This document shows positions 9,381 to 21,581 of a stretch of DNA of 64,000 bases, piece after piece (within the stretch, counting starts at the first letter, position 1; each line of letters starts with the position of its first letter). The position numbers and the translations under genes are program-made. The stretch is from contig OX439134.1 in the NCBI GenBank assembly GCA_949318235.1, positions 24,314,662 through 24,378,661 on the forward strand. Reading direction: 5' to 3'. Origin of the DNA: Ecdyonurus torrentis. Lineage: Eukaryota > Arthropoda > Insecta > Ephemeroptera > Heptageniidae. The notes beneath the pieces were generated by a model. That model worked only from the letters and a program-made list of their open reading frames with translations, made no database searches and was not told the DNA's origin.

Positions 9381-12300
9381 GATTTTTGATAATATCTCAG
9401 AAACTAATAATGCTACAGACTTGCGGTTTAAAATGAAATGCATCTCTTTGAATTGTCTTATGAAAAGGTTATTACACTTTAGTGGCAAAAAATAAAACTT
9501 TCTTAATTTTTTAAAATTTAGTATTTTCTTACCGAAGTCTATAGCATTGTAGCCTATATGAAGAAGAAAAAAGTTTGTAACTCGAGTTCTAATTAAGATT
9601 GAAAGTTGCGGTTTTGAAATAAAGTGATGCAAAACGCTCTATAGTACTAAATTCACCTTTAAAAACAAAATTAAGAAAAATGATTTTTCCAAAAAAATTG
9701 TGTTTTTCAGATTCTGAAAACGAGTTTTGATGATATCTCAGAAACTAATAATGCTACAGACTTACGGTTTGAACTGAAATGTATCACTTTGAAATGTCTT
9801 ATGAAAAGTTTATTACACTTTAGTCGCAAAAAATAAAACTTTCTCAGTTTTTGAGAATTTTCGTATTTTCTTAGCGAAGTCTATAGCATTGTAGCCCATA
9901 TGAAGAAGAAAAAAGTTTGTAACTCTAGTTCTAATTAAGATGGAAAGTTGCGGTTTTGAAATAAAGTGATGCAAAACGCTCTATAGTACGAAATTCACCT
10001 CTAGAAACAAAATTGAGAAAAATAATTTTTCCAAAAAAATTGTGTTTTTCAGATTCTGAAAAAGATTTTTGATGATATCTCAGAAACTAATAATGCTACA
10101 GACTTACGGTTTGAACTGAAATGTAGCACTTTAAAATGCCTTATGAAAAAATTATTACACTTTAGTCGCAAAAAATAAAACTTTCTCAGTTTTTGAGAAT
10201 TTTAGTATTTTCTTACCGAAGTCTATAGCATTGTAGCCCATATGAAGAAGAAAAAAGTTTGTAACTCGAGTTCTAATTTAGATGGAAAGTTGCGGTTTTG
10301 AAATAAAGTGATGCAAAACGCTCTTTAGTACTAAATTCACCTCTAGAAACAAAATTGAGAAAAATAATTTTTCAAAAAAAATTGTGTTTTTCAGATTCTG
10401 AAAACGATTTTTGATGATATCTCAGAAACTAATAATGCTACAGAATTACGGTTTGAACTGAAATGTATCACTTTGAATTGTCTTATAAAAAGTTAATTAC
10501 ACTTTAGTCGCAAAAAATAAAACTTTCTCAGTTTTTGAGAATTTTCGTATTTTCTTACCGAAGTCTATAGCATTGTAGCCCATATGAAGAAGAAAAAAGT
10601 TTGTAACTCGAGTTCTAATTGAGATGGAAAATTGCGGTTTTGAAATAAAGTGATGCAAAACGCTCTATAGTACTAAATTCACCTCTAGAAACAAAATTGA
10701 GAAAAAAAAATTTACAAAAAAATTGTGTTTTTCATATTCTGAAAACGTATTTTGATGATATCTCAGAAACTAATAATGCTACAGACTTACGGTTTGAACT
10801 GAAATGTAGCACTTTAAAATGCCTTATGAAAAAATTATTACACTTTAGTCGCAAAAAATAAAACTTTCTCAGTTTTTGAGAATTTTCGTATTTTCTTACC
10901 GATGTCTATAGCTTTGTAGCCTATATGAAGAAGAAAAAAGTTTGTAACTCGAGTTCTAATTTAGATGGAAAGTTGCGGTTTTGAAATAAAGTGATGCAAA
11001 ACGCTCTTGAGTACTAAATTCACCTCTAGAAACAAAATTGAGAAAAAAAAATTTTCCAAAAAAATTGTGTTTTTCAGATTCTGAAAACGTATTTTGATGA
11101 TATCTCAGAAACTAATAATGCTACAGACTTACGGTTTGAACTGAAATGTATCACTTTGAATTGTCTTATATTAAGTTTATTACACTTTAGTCGCAAAAAA
11201 TAAAACTTTCTCAGTTTTTGAGAATTTTCGTATTTTCTTACCGAAGTCTATAGCATTGTAGCCCATATGAAGAAGAAAAAAGTTTGTAACTCGAGTTCTA
11301 ATTTAGATGGAAAGTTGCGGTTTAGAAATAAAGTGATGCAAAACGCTCTATAGTACGAAATTCACCTCTAGAAACAAAATTGAGAAAAAAAAAATTTCCA
11401 AAAAAATTGTGTTTTTCAGATTCTGAAAACGATTTTTGATGATATCTCAGAAACTAATAATGCTACAGACTTACGGTTTGAACTGAAATGTATCACTTTG
11501 AATTGTGTTATAAAAAGTTTATGACACTTTAGTCGCAAAAAATAAAACTTTCTCAGTTTTTGAGAATTTTCGTATTTTCTTACCGAAGTCTATAGCATTG
11601 TAGCCCATATGAAGAAGAAAAAAGTTTGTAACTCGAGTTCTCATTGAGATGGAAAATTGCGGTTTTGAAATAAAGTGATGCAAAACGCTCTATAGTACTA
11701 AATTCACCTCTAGAAACAAAATTGAAAAAAAAAATTTACAAAAAAATTGTGTTTTTCATATTCTGAAAACGTATTTTGATGATATCTCAGAAACTAATAA
11801 TGCTACAGACTTACGGTTTAAACTGAAATGTAGCACTTTAAAATGCCTTATGAAAAAATTATTACACTTTAGTCGCAAAAAATAAAACTTTCTCAGTTTT
11901 TGAGAATTTTCGTATTTTCTTACCGATGTCTATAGCATTGTAGCCTATATGAAGAAGAAAAAAGTTTGTAACTCGAGTTCTAATTTAGATGGAAAGTTGC
12001 GGTTTTGAAATAAAGTGATGCAAAACGCTCTTGAGTACTAAATTCACCTCTAGAAACAAAATTGAGAAAAATAATTTTTCAAAAAAAATTGTGTTTTTCA
12101 GATTCTGAAAACGATTTTTGATGATATCTCAGAAACTAATAATGCTACAGACTTACGGTTTGAACTGAAATGTATCACTTTGAAATGTCTTATGAAAAGT
12201 TTATTACACTTTAGTCGCAAAAAATAAAACTTTCTCAGTTTTTGAGAATTTTTGTATTTTCTTACCGAAGTCTATAGCATTGTAGCCCATATGAAGAAGA

Positions 12301-15300
12301 AAAAAGTTTGTAACTCGAGTTCTAATTTAGATGGAAAGTTGCGGTTTTGAAATAAAGTGATGCAAAACGCTCTTGAGTACTAAATTCACCTCTAGAAACA
12401 AAATTGAGAAAAATAATTTTTCAAAAAAAATTGTGTTTTTCAGATTCTGAAAACGATTTTTGATGATATCTCAGAAACTAATAATGCTACAGAATTACGG
12501 TTTGAACTGAAATATATCACTTTGAATTGTCTTATAAAAAGTTTATTACACTTTAGTCGCAAAAAATAAAACTTTCTCAGTTTTTGAGAATTTTCGTATT
12601 TTCTTACCGAAGTCTATAGCATTGTAGCCCATATGAAGAAGAAAAAACTTTGTAACTCGAGTTCTAATTGAGATGGAAAATTGCGGTTTTGAAATAAAGT
12701 GATGCAAAACGCTCTATAGTACTAAATTCACCTCTAGAAACAAAATTGAGAAAAATACTTTTTCAAAAAAAATTGTGTTTTTAAGATTCTGAAAACATAT
12801 TTTGATGATATCTCAGAAACTAATAATGCTACAGACTTACGGTTTGAACTGAAATGTATTACTTTGATATGTCTTATGAAAAGTTTATTACACTTTAGTC
12901 GCAAAAAATAAAACTTTCTCAGTTTTTGAGAATTTTCGTATTTTCTTACCGAAGTCTATAGCATTGTAGCCCATTTGAAGAAGAAAAAAGTTTGTAACTC
13001 GAGTTCTAATTGAGATGGAAAGTTGTGGTTTTGAAATAAAGTGATGCAAAACGCTCTATAGTACTAAATTCACCTCTAGAAACAAAATTGAGAAAAATAA
13101 TTTTTCAAAAAAAATTGTGTTTTTCAGATTCTCAAAACGATTTTTGATGATATCTCAGAAACTAATAATGCTACAGAATTACGGTTTGAACTGAAATGTA
13201 TCACTTTGAATTGTCTTATAAAAAGTTTATTACACTTTAGTCGCAAAAAATAAAACTTTCTCAGTTTTTGAGAATTTTCGTATTTTCTTACCGAAGTCTA
13301 TAGCATTGTAGCCCATTTGAAGAAGAAAAAAGTTTGTAACTCGAGTTCTAATTGAGATGGAAAGTTGTGGTTTTGAAATAAAGTGATGCAAAACGCTCTA
13401 TAGTACTAAATTCACCTCTAGAAACAAAATTGAGAAAAATAATTTTTCAAAAAAAATTGTGTTTTTCAGATTCTCAAAACGATTTTTGATGATATCTCAG
13501 AAACTAATAATGCTACAGACTTACGGTTTGAATTGAAATGTATCACTTTGAAATGTCTTATGAAAAGTTTATTACACTTTCGTCGCAAAAAATAAAACTT
13601 TTTCAGTTTTTGAGAATTTTCGTATTTTTTTAGCGAAGTCTATAGCATTGTAGCCCATATGAAGAAGAAAAAAGTTTGTAACTCTAGTTCTAATTAAGAT
13701 GGAAAGTTGCGGTTTTGAAATAAAGTGATGCAAAACGCTCTTTAGTACTAAATTCACCTCTAGAAACAAAATTGAGAAAAATAATTTTTCAAAAAAAATT
13801 GTGTTTTTCCGATTCTGAAAAAGATTTTTGATGATATCTCAGAAACTAATAATGCTACAGAATTACGGTTTGAACTCAAATGTATCACTTTGAATTGTCT
13901 TATAAAAAGTTTATGACACTTTAGTCGCAAAAAATAAAACTTTCTCAGTTTTTGAGAATTTTCGTATTTTCTTACCGAAGTCTATAGCATTGTAGCCCAT
14001 ATGAAGAAGAAAAAAGTTTGTAACTCGAGTTCTAATTGAGATGGAAAATTGCGGTTTTGAAATAAAGTGATGCGAAACATTCTATAGTTTTAAATTCACC
14101 TCTAGAAAAAAAATTGAGAAAAATAATTTTTCCAAAAAAAATTGTGTTTTTCAGATTCTGAAAACGATTTTTGATGATATCTCAGAAACTAATAATGCTA
14201 CAGACTTACGGTTTGAACTGAAATGTATCACTTTGAAATGTCTTATGAAAAGTTTATTACACTTTAGTCGCAAAAAATAAAACTTTCTCAGTTTTTGAGA
14301 ATTTTCGTATTTTCTTACCGAAGTCTATAGCATTGTAGCCCATATGAAGAAGAAAAAAGTTTGTAACTCGAGTTCTAATTTAGATGGAAAGTTGCGGTTT
14401 AGAAATAAAGTGATGCAAAACGCTCTATAGTACGAAATTCACCTCTAGAAACAAAATTGAGAAAAAAAAAATTTCCAAAAAAATTGTGTTTTTCAGATTC
14501 TGAAAACGATTTTTGATGATATCTCAGAAACTAATAATGCTACAGACTTACGGTTTGAACTGAAATGTATCACTTTGAAATGTCTTATGAAAAGTTTATT
14601 ACACTTTAGTCGCAAAAAATAAAACTTTCTCAGTTTTTGAGAATTTTCGTATTTTCTTACCGAAGTCTATAGCATTGTAGCCCATATGAAGCAGAAAAAA
14701 GTTTGTAACTCGAGTTCTAATTGAGATGGAAAATTGCGGTTTTGAAATAAAGTGATGCAAAACGCTCTATAGTACTAAATTCACCTCTAGAAACAAAATT
14801 GAGAAAAAAAAAATTTCCAAAAAAATTGTGTTTTTCAGATTCTGAAAACGTATTTTGATGATATCTCAGAAACTAATAATGCTACAGACTTACGGTTTGA
14901 ACTGAAATGTATCACTTTGAATTGTCTTATATTAAGTTTATTACACTTTAGTCGCAAAAAATAAAACTTTCTCAGTTTTTGAGAATTTTCGTATTTTCTT
15001 ACCGAAGTCTATAGCATTGTAGCTCAAATAAAGAAAATAAAAGTTTGTAACTCGAGTTCTAATTGAGATGGAAAATTGCGGTTTTGAAATAAAGTGATGC
15101 AAAACGCTCTATAGTACTAAATTCACCTCTAGAAACAAAATTGAGAAAAATACTTTTTCAAAAAAAATTGTGTTTTTCAGATTCTGAAAACATATTTTGA
15201 TGATATCTCAGAAACTAATAATGCTACAGACTTACGGTTTGAACTGAAATGTATTACTTTGAAATGTCTTATGAAAAGTTTATTACACTTTGGTCGCAGA

Positions 15301-15586
15301 AAATAAAACTTTCTCAGTTTTTGAGAATTTTCGTATTTTCTTACCGAAGTCTATAGCATTGTAGCCCATTTGAAGAAGAAAAAAGTTTGTAACTCGAGTT
15401 CTAATTGAGATGGAAAGTTGTGGTTTTGAAATAAAGTGATGCAAAACGCTCTATAGTACTAAATTCACCTCTATAAACAAAATTGAGAAAAATAATTTTT
15501 CAAAAAAAATTGTGTTTTTCAGATTTTCAAAACGATTTTTGATGATATCTCAGAAACTAATAATGCTACAGACTTACGGTTTGAAC

Positions 15587-15847
15587 CAGGTTCGTGAGCT
15601 CCTGTGTTATTGCCCTATACTAAAAACGAACCCTTGTTGATGTACTTCCAATTTTCACCACAACAATCAACATGTAAAATGTAAGTGGCGCTGTAGTCTG
15701 TGTGTGAATTTTAAAATTCACACGCAGACTACAGCGCCACTTTTATAATTAATTTTGTATTCTTCCATTTTTGCTGCGAAAATTTGAATTACATCATTAA
15801 AAGATCGTTTTTTCAACAATAGCTTCCTATCCTGTTTATATATCCAT
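15587..15847. mobile_element. Element D copy 1: 261-bp insertion with central palindrome
   Basis: It interrupts a B monomer at GGTTTGAAC, which is present on both sides (15578-15586 and 15848-15856), a 9-bp target duplication (or 8 bp plus one shared base). The left end is CAGGTTCGTGAGC and the right end TATATATCCAT, with no matching terminal inverted repeats. A 60-bp near-perfect palindrome lies at 15683-15742. No protein is recognised. An 8-9 bp duplication would fit a hAT-like or other small non-autonomous element, but the family is unassigned. Confidence 0.78.
15683..15742. repeat. 60-bp palindrome in element D
   Basis: Two 30-base arms (15683-15712 and 15713-15742) with no spacer and one mismatch, running from AAGTGGCGCTGTAGTCT to its reverse complement. 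As RNA the mismatch would be a G-U pair. Arms flanked by TA on the left suggest it might itself be a nested miniature insertion. The copy at 28225-28284 is identical as far as I can read. Confidence 0.9.
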
Positions 15848-17890
15848 GGTTTGAACTGAAATGTATCACTTTGAAATGTCTTATGAAAAGTTTATTACAC
15901 TTTAGTCGCAAAAAATAAAACTTTCTCTGTTTTTGAGAATTTTCGTATTTTCTTAGCGAAGTCTATAGCATTGTAGCCCATATGAAGAAGAAAAAAGTTT
16001 GTTACTCTAGTTCTAATTAAGATGGAAAGTTGCGGTTTTGAAATAAAGTGATGCAAAACGCTCTTTAGTACTAAATTTACCTCTATAAACAAAATTGAGA
16101 AAAATAATTTTTCAAAAAAAATTGTGTTTTTCAGATTCTCAAAACGATTTTTGATGATATCTCAGAAACTAATAATGCTACAGACTTACGGTTTGAACTG
16201 AAATGTATCACTTTGAAATGTCTTATGAAAAGTTTATTACACTTTAGTCGCAAAAAATAAAAATTTCTCAGTTTTTGAGAATTTTCGTATTTTCTTAGCG
16301 AAGTCTATAGCATTGTAGCCCATATGAAGAAGAAAAAAGTTTGTAACTCTAGTTCTAATTAAGATGGAAAGTTGCGGTTTTGAAATAAAGTGATGCAAAA
16401 CGCTCTTGAGTACTAAATTCACCTCTAGAAACAAAATTGAGAAAAATAATTTTTCCAAAAAAATTGTGTTTTTCAGATTCTGAAAAAGATTTTTGATGAT
16501 ATCTCAGAAACTAATAATGCTACAGACTTACGGTTTGAACTGAAATGTAGCACTTTAAAATGCCTTATGAAAAAATTATTACACTTTAGTCGCAAAAAAT
16601 AAAACTTTCTCAGTTTATGAGAATTTTCGTATTTTCTTACCGAAGTCTATAGCATTGTAGCCCATATGAAGCAGAAAAAAGTTTGTAACTCGAGTTCTAA
16701 TTGAGATGGAAAATTGCGGTTTTGAAATAAAGTGATGCAAAACGCTCTATAGTACTAAATTCACCTCTAGAAACAAAATTGAGAAAAAAAATTTTTCCAA
16801 AAAAAATGTGTTTTTCAGATTCTGAAAACGTATTTTGATGATATCTCAGAAACTAATAATGCTACAGACTTACGGTTTGAACTGAAATGTATCTCTTTGA
16901 ATTGTCTTATGAAAAGGTTATTACACTTTAGTTGCAAAAAATAAAACTTTCTCAGTTTTTGAGAATTTTCGTATTTTCTTACCGAAGTCTATAGCATTGT
17001 AGCCCATATGAAGAAGAAAAAAGTTTGTAACTCGAGTTCTAATTTAGATGGAAAGTTGCGGTTTTGAAATAAAGTGATGCAAAACGCTCTATAGTACTAA
17101 ATTCACCTCTAGAAACAAAATTGAGAAAAATAATTTTTCCATAAAAATTGTGTTTTTCAGATTCTGAAAACGATTTTTGATGATATCTCAGAAACAAATA
17201 ATGCTACAGACTTACGGTTTGAACTGAAATGTATCACTTTGAAATGTCTTATGAAAAGTTTATTACACTTTAATCGCAAAAAATAAAACTTTCTCAGTTT
17301 TTGAGAATTTTCGTATTTTCTTAGCGAAGTCTATAGCATTGTAGCCCATATGAAGAAGAAAAAAGTTTGTAACTCTAGTTCTAATTAAGATGGATAGTTG
17401 CGGTTTTGAAATAAAGTGATGCAAAACGCTCTATAGTACTAAATTCACATCTAGAAACAAAATTGAGAAAAATAATTTTTCCAAAAAAATTGTGTTTTTC
17501 AGATTCTGAAAACGATTTTTGATGATATCTCAGAAACTAATAATGCTACAGACTTACGGTTTGAACTGAAATGTATCACTTTGAAATGTCTTATGAAAAA
17601 ATTATTACACTTTAGTCGCAAAAAATAAAACTTTCTCAGTTTTTGAAAATTTTTGTATTTTCTTATCGAAGTCTACAGCATTGTAGCCCATATGAAGAAA
17701 AAAAAGTTTGTAACTCGAGTTCTAATTTAGATGGAAAGCTGCGGTTTTGAAATAAAGTGATGAAAAACGCACTATAGTACTAAATTCACCTCTAGAAACA
17801 AAATTGAACAAATAATTTTTAAAAAAAAATTGTGTTTTTCAGATTCTGAAAACGAATTTTGATGATATCTCAGAAACAAATAATGCTACA

Positions 17891-20524
17891 TACACTACTA
17901 AAGTCATGTTAATAGTCAGTGATGACGTCACATATCTACTACGTAAACAACTAAAGTCAAGTTGATAGTTATTGATGACGTCACTTATCTACTGCTTCAA
18001 TACTAAACTCAAGATGGAAGTCAGTGATGGCGTCACTTATTTATATCATTCACCACAAAAGTCAAGATGATATTCAGTAATAACGTCACTTATCTACTTC
18101 ATACACAACTAAAGTCAAGTTGATAATCAGTGATGACGTCACTTCTCTACTTCATTTACTACTAAAGTCAAGTTGATAGTCAGAGATGACGTAACATATT
18201 TACTACGTAAACAACTTACGTCAAGTTGATAGTCAGTGATGATGTCACTTATCTACTTCATTCACTACAAAAGTCAAGATGAAATTTAGTAATAACGTCA
18301 CCTATCTACTCCATACAGAACTAAAGTCAATTCGATAATCAGTGATGACGTTACTTATCTACTTCATACATTCCTAAAGTCAAGTTGATAGTCAGTGATG
18401 ACGTCACATATCTACTACATATACAACTAAAGTCAGGTTGATAGTCAGTGATGACGTCACTTATCTACTTCATCAATACAAAAATAAAGTTGGAAGTCAG
18501 TGATGGCGTCACTTATCTACTACATACATAACTAAAGTCAAGATGATAGTCAGTGATGACGTCACATATATGCTTCATACACTACTAAAGACAAGTTGAT
18601 AGTCAGTAATGACGTCACTTATCTACTTTATACACAACTAAAGTCAAGTTGATTATCAGTGATGACGTCACTTCTCTACTTCATACACTACTAATGTCAA
18701 GTTGATAAACAGTTATGACGTCACTTCTCTACTTCATACACAACTAAATTCATGTTGAAAAACAATTGTGACGTAACTTATCGACTTCAATTAATACTAA
18801 AGTCAAGTTGATAGTCAGTGATGACGTCACATATATGCTTCATACATTCCTAAAGTCAAGTTGATAGTCAGTGATGACGTCACATATCTACTACATATAC
18901 AACTAAAGTCAGGTTGATAGTCAGTGATGACGTCACTTATCTACTTCATCAATACAAAAATAAAGTTGGAAGTCAGTGATGGCGTCACTTATCTACTACA
19001 TACATAACTAAAGTCAAGATGATAGTCAGTGTTGACGTCCCTTATCTATATCATTCACCACAAAAGTGAAGATGATATTTAGTAATAACGTCACTTATCT
19101 ACTTCATACACAACTAAAGTCAAGTTGATAATCAGTGATGACGTCAATTCTCTACTTCATACACTACTAATGTCAAGTTGATAAACAGTTATGACGTCAC
19201 TTCTCTACTTTATACACAACTAAAGTCATGTTGAAAAACAATTGTGACGTAACTTATCGACTTCATTAAATACTAAAGTCAAGTTGATAGTCAGTGATGA
19301 CGTCACATATATGCTTCATACACTACTAAGGACAAGTTATTAGTCAGTGATGACGTCACTTATCTACTCTATACACTCCTAAAGTCAAGTTGATATTCAG
19401 TGATGACGTCACTTATCTACTTCATCAATAAAAAAATAAAGTCAGAAGTCAGTGATGGCGTCACTTATCTACTACTTACATAACTTAAATCAAGTTGATA
19501 GTCAGTGATGACGTAACATATCTACTTCATACACTACTAAAGTCAAGATGATAGTCAGTGATGACGTCACATATCTACTTCATACACTACTAAAGACAAA
19601 TTAAAAGTCAGTGATGACGTCGCTTATCTATTTCATACAGAACAAAACTCAAATTGATAGTCAGTGATGACGTCACTTTTCTACTTCATACACTACTAAA
19701 GTCAATTTGATATTCAGTGATGACGATGCATTTCTACTTCATATACTACTAAAGTCAAGTTGATAGTGATTGCGTCACTTATCTACTTCATATACCACTA
19801 AAGTCAAGTTGATAGTCAGTGATGACTTCACTTATCTTTTCTATACACTACTAAAGTCAAGTTGATAGTCAGTGATGGCGTAACATATCTCCTTCATAAA
19901 CTACTAAAGTCAAGATGATAGTCAGTGATAACGTCATATATGGATTTCATACACTACTAAAGTCAAGTTTAAAAACAATTATGACATAACTTATCGACTT
20001 CATATAATACTAAAGTCAAGTTGATAGTCAGTGATGATGTCACATATCTGCTTCATACGCTACTAAATACTAGTTGATAGTTAGTGATAACGTCACTTAT
20101 CTACTTTATACACAACTAAAGTCAAGATGATAGTTAGTGATGACGTCACATATCTACTTCATACACAACTAAAGTCAAGTTAATAGTCAGTAATGACGTC
20201 ACTTATTTACTTCATACATTACTGAAGTTAAATTGATAGTCAGTGATTACGTCACATATCTACTTCATACACAACTAAAGTCAAGTTGATAGTCAATGAT
20301 AAAGTCACTTATCTACTTCATACAACACCAAAATCAAGTTGGTAGTCAGTGATGGCGTCACTTATCTACTTCATAAACAACTAAAAAAATGTAACTGACT
20401 GTACTGTTACACAGTTGGGTTAAATTGAGAGGTTGTACGCCTGATTTCGCCCAAATAAAAAAGCCGTTAATTATTAATTATTATTATTATTTAAAATCAA
20501 AATAGTAGTCATTGATGGCGTCAC
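17891..20524. repeat. Satellite A block with a retroposon tail inserted
   Basis: Length is 2634 bp, exactly 110 bp longer than the two blocks of the same type at 35230-37753 and 38814-41337 (2524 bp each). The excess is the retroposon tail plus its 5-bp target duplication. Otherwise these are 53-bp monomers with CRE-type cores. No gene is seen. Confidence 0.93.
20387..20491 (+). mobile_element. 3' end of a non-LTR retrotransposon or SINE, 5'-truncated
   Basis: A 105-bp unique insertion with a simple-repeat tail (TTAATTATTAATTATTATT) at its right end, flanked by the 5-bp duplication TAAAA (20382-20386 and 20492-20496). It contains AATAAA just before the tail and a small stem, ACTGT with ACAGT, near its left end. 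This is the usual structure of a target-primed, 5'-truncated retroposon inserted on the plus strand. The family was not identified. It is absent from all sister blocks. Confidence 0.72.
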
Positions 20525-21581
20525 GAATTTTGATGATATCTCAGAAACTAATAATGCTACAGACTTGCTGTTTAAAATGAAATGCATCTCTTTGAATTGT
20601 CTTATGAAAAGGTTATTACACTTTAGTTGCAAAAAATAAAACTTTCTTAATTTTTTAAATTTAGTATTTTCTTACCGAAGTCTATAGCATTGTAGCCTAT
20701 ATGAAGAAGAAAAAAGTTTGTAACTCGAGTTCTAATTGAGATGGAAAGTTGTGGTTTTGAAATAAAGTGATGCAAAACGCTCTATAGTACTAAATTCACC
20801 TTTAGAAACAAAATTGAGAAAAATAATTTTTCCATAAAAATTGTGTTTTTCAGATTCTGAAAAAGATTTTGATGATATCTCAGAAAAAAATAATGCTACA
20901 GACTTACGGTTTGAACTGAAATGTATCACTTTGAAATGTCTTATGAAAAGTTTATTACACTTTAGTCGCAAAAAATAAAACTTTCTCAGTTTTTGAGAAT
21001 TTTCGTATTTTCTTAGCGAAGTCTATAGCATTGAAGCCCATATGAAGAAGAAAAAAGTTTGTAACTCTAGTTCTAATTAAGATGGATAGTTGCGGTTTTG
21101 AAATAAAGTGATGCAAAACGCTCTATAGTACTAAATTCACATCTAGAAACAAAATTGAGAAAAATAATTTTTCCTAAAAAATTGTGTTTTTCAGATTCTG
21201 AAAACGATTTTTGATGATATCTCAGAAACTAATAATGCTACAGACTTACGGTTTGAACTGAAATGTATCACTTTGAAATGTCTTATGAAAAAATTATTAC
21301 ACTTTAGTCGCAAAAAATAAAACTTTCTCAGTTTTTGAAAATTTTTGTATTTTCTTATCGAAGTCTACAGCATTGTAGCCCATATGAAGAAAAAAAGTTT
21401 GTAACTCGAGTTCTAATTTAGATGGAAAGCTGCGGTTTTGAAATAAAGTGATGAAAAACGCACTATAGTACTAAATTCACCTCTACAAACAAAATTGAAC
21501 AAATAATTTTTAAAAAAAAATTGTGTTTTTCAGATTCTGAAAACGAATTTTGATGATATCTCAGAAACAAATAATTCTACA
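20525..21581. repeat. Satellite B block, 3 monomers
   Basis: Length is 1057 bp. Private variants shared with 44788-45844 but not with 4905-5962 include GACTTGCTGTTT near the start and CTCTACAAACAAAATTG plus CACTACCAAAGTC at the end. This makes copies 2 and 3 of the composite unit the closer pair. A 79-codon minus-strand frame (20732-20971) is a repeat by-product. Confidence 0.94.

Larger units (their letters stand above)
9381..17890. repeat. Satellite B long block, about 24 monomers, interrupted by element D
   Basis: Length is 8510 bp. Removing element D and its duplicated target (270 bp) leaves 24 x 342 plus about 34. GATGATATCT landmarks at 9729, 10071, 10413, 10754 and 11096 give the 341-342 bp period. 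Variant monomers recur in register: TAGCACTTTAAAATGCC at 10124, 10807, 11831 and 16548, and GATGTCTATAG at 10901 and 11925 (3 monomers apart). Monomers contain the dyads TTTTCAGATTCTGAAAA and TTCTCA-GTTTT-TGAGAA and A/T-tracts. Minus-strand frames of about 65-73 codons here are repeat by-products. Confidence 0.94.

Noticed and set aside
9381..12000. CENP-B box in satellite B
   Set aside because: No match to the TTCG....A..CGGG pattern was seen in the monomers. A centromeric role is not supported by sequence alone.
15587..15620. RNA polymerase III B-box at the left end of element D (GGTTCG), suggesting a SINE
   Set aside because: Only the first six bases fit. The following GTGAGCTCC does not complete the consensus, there is no A-box at the right distance, and there is no A-rich or simple-repeat tail.
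20732..20971. 79-codon minus-strand frame in a B block (also at 44995)
   Set aside because: It arises where an indel in the TTTTGATGATATC stretch shifts frame between two B monomers; it is a by-product of the repeat.
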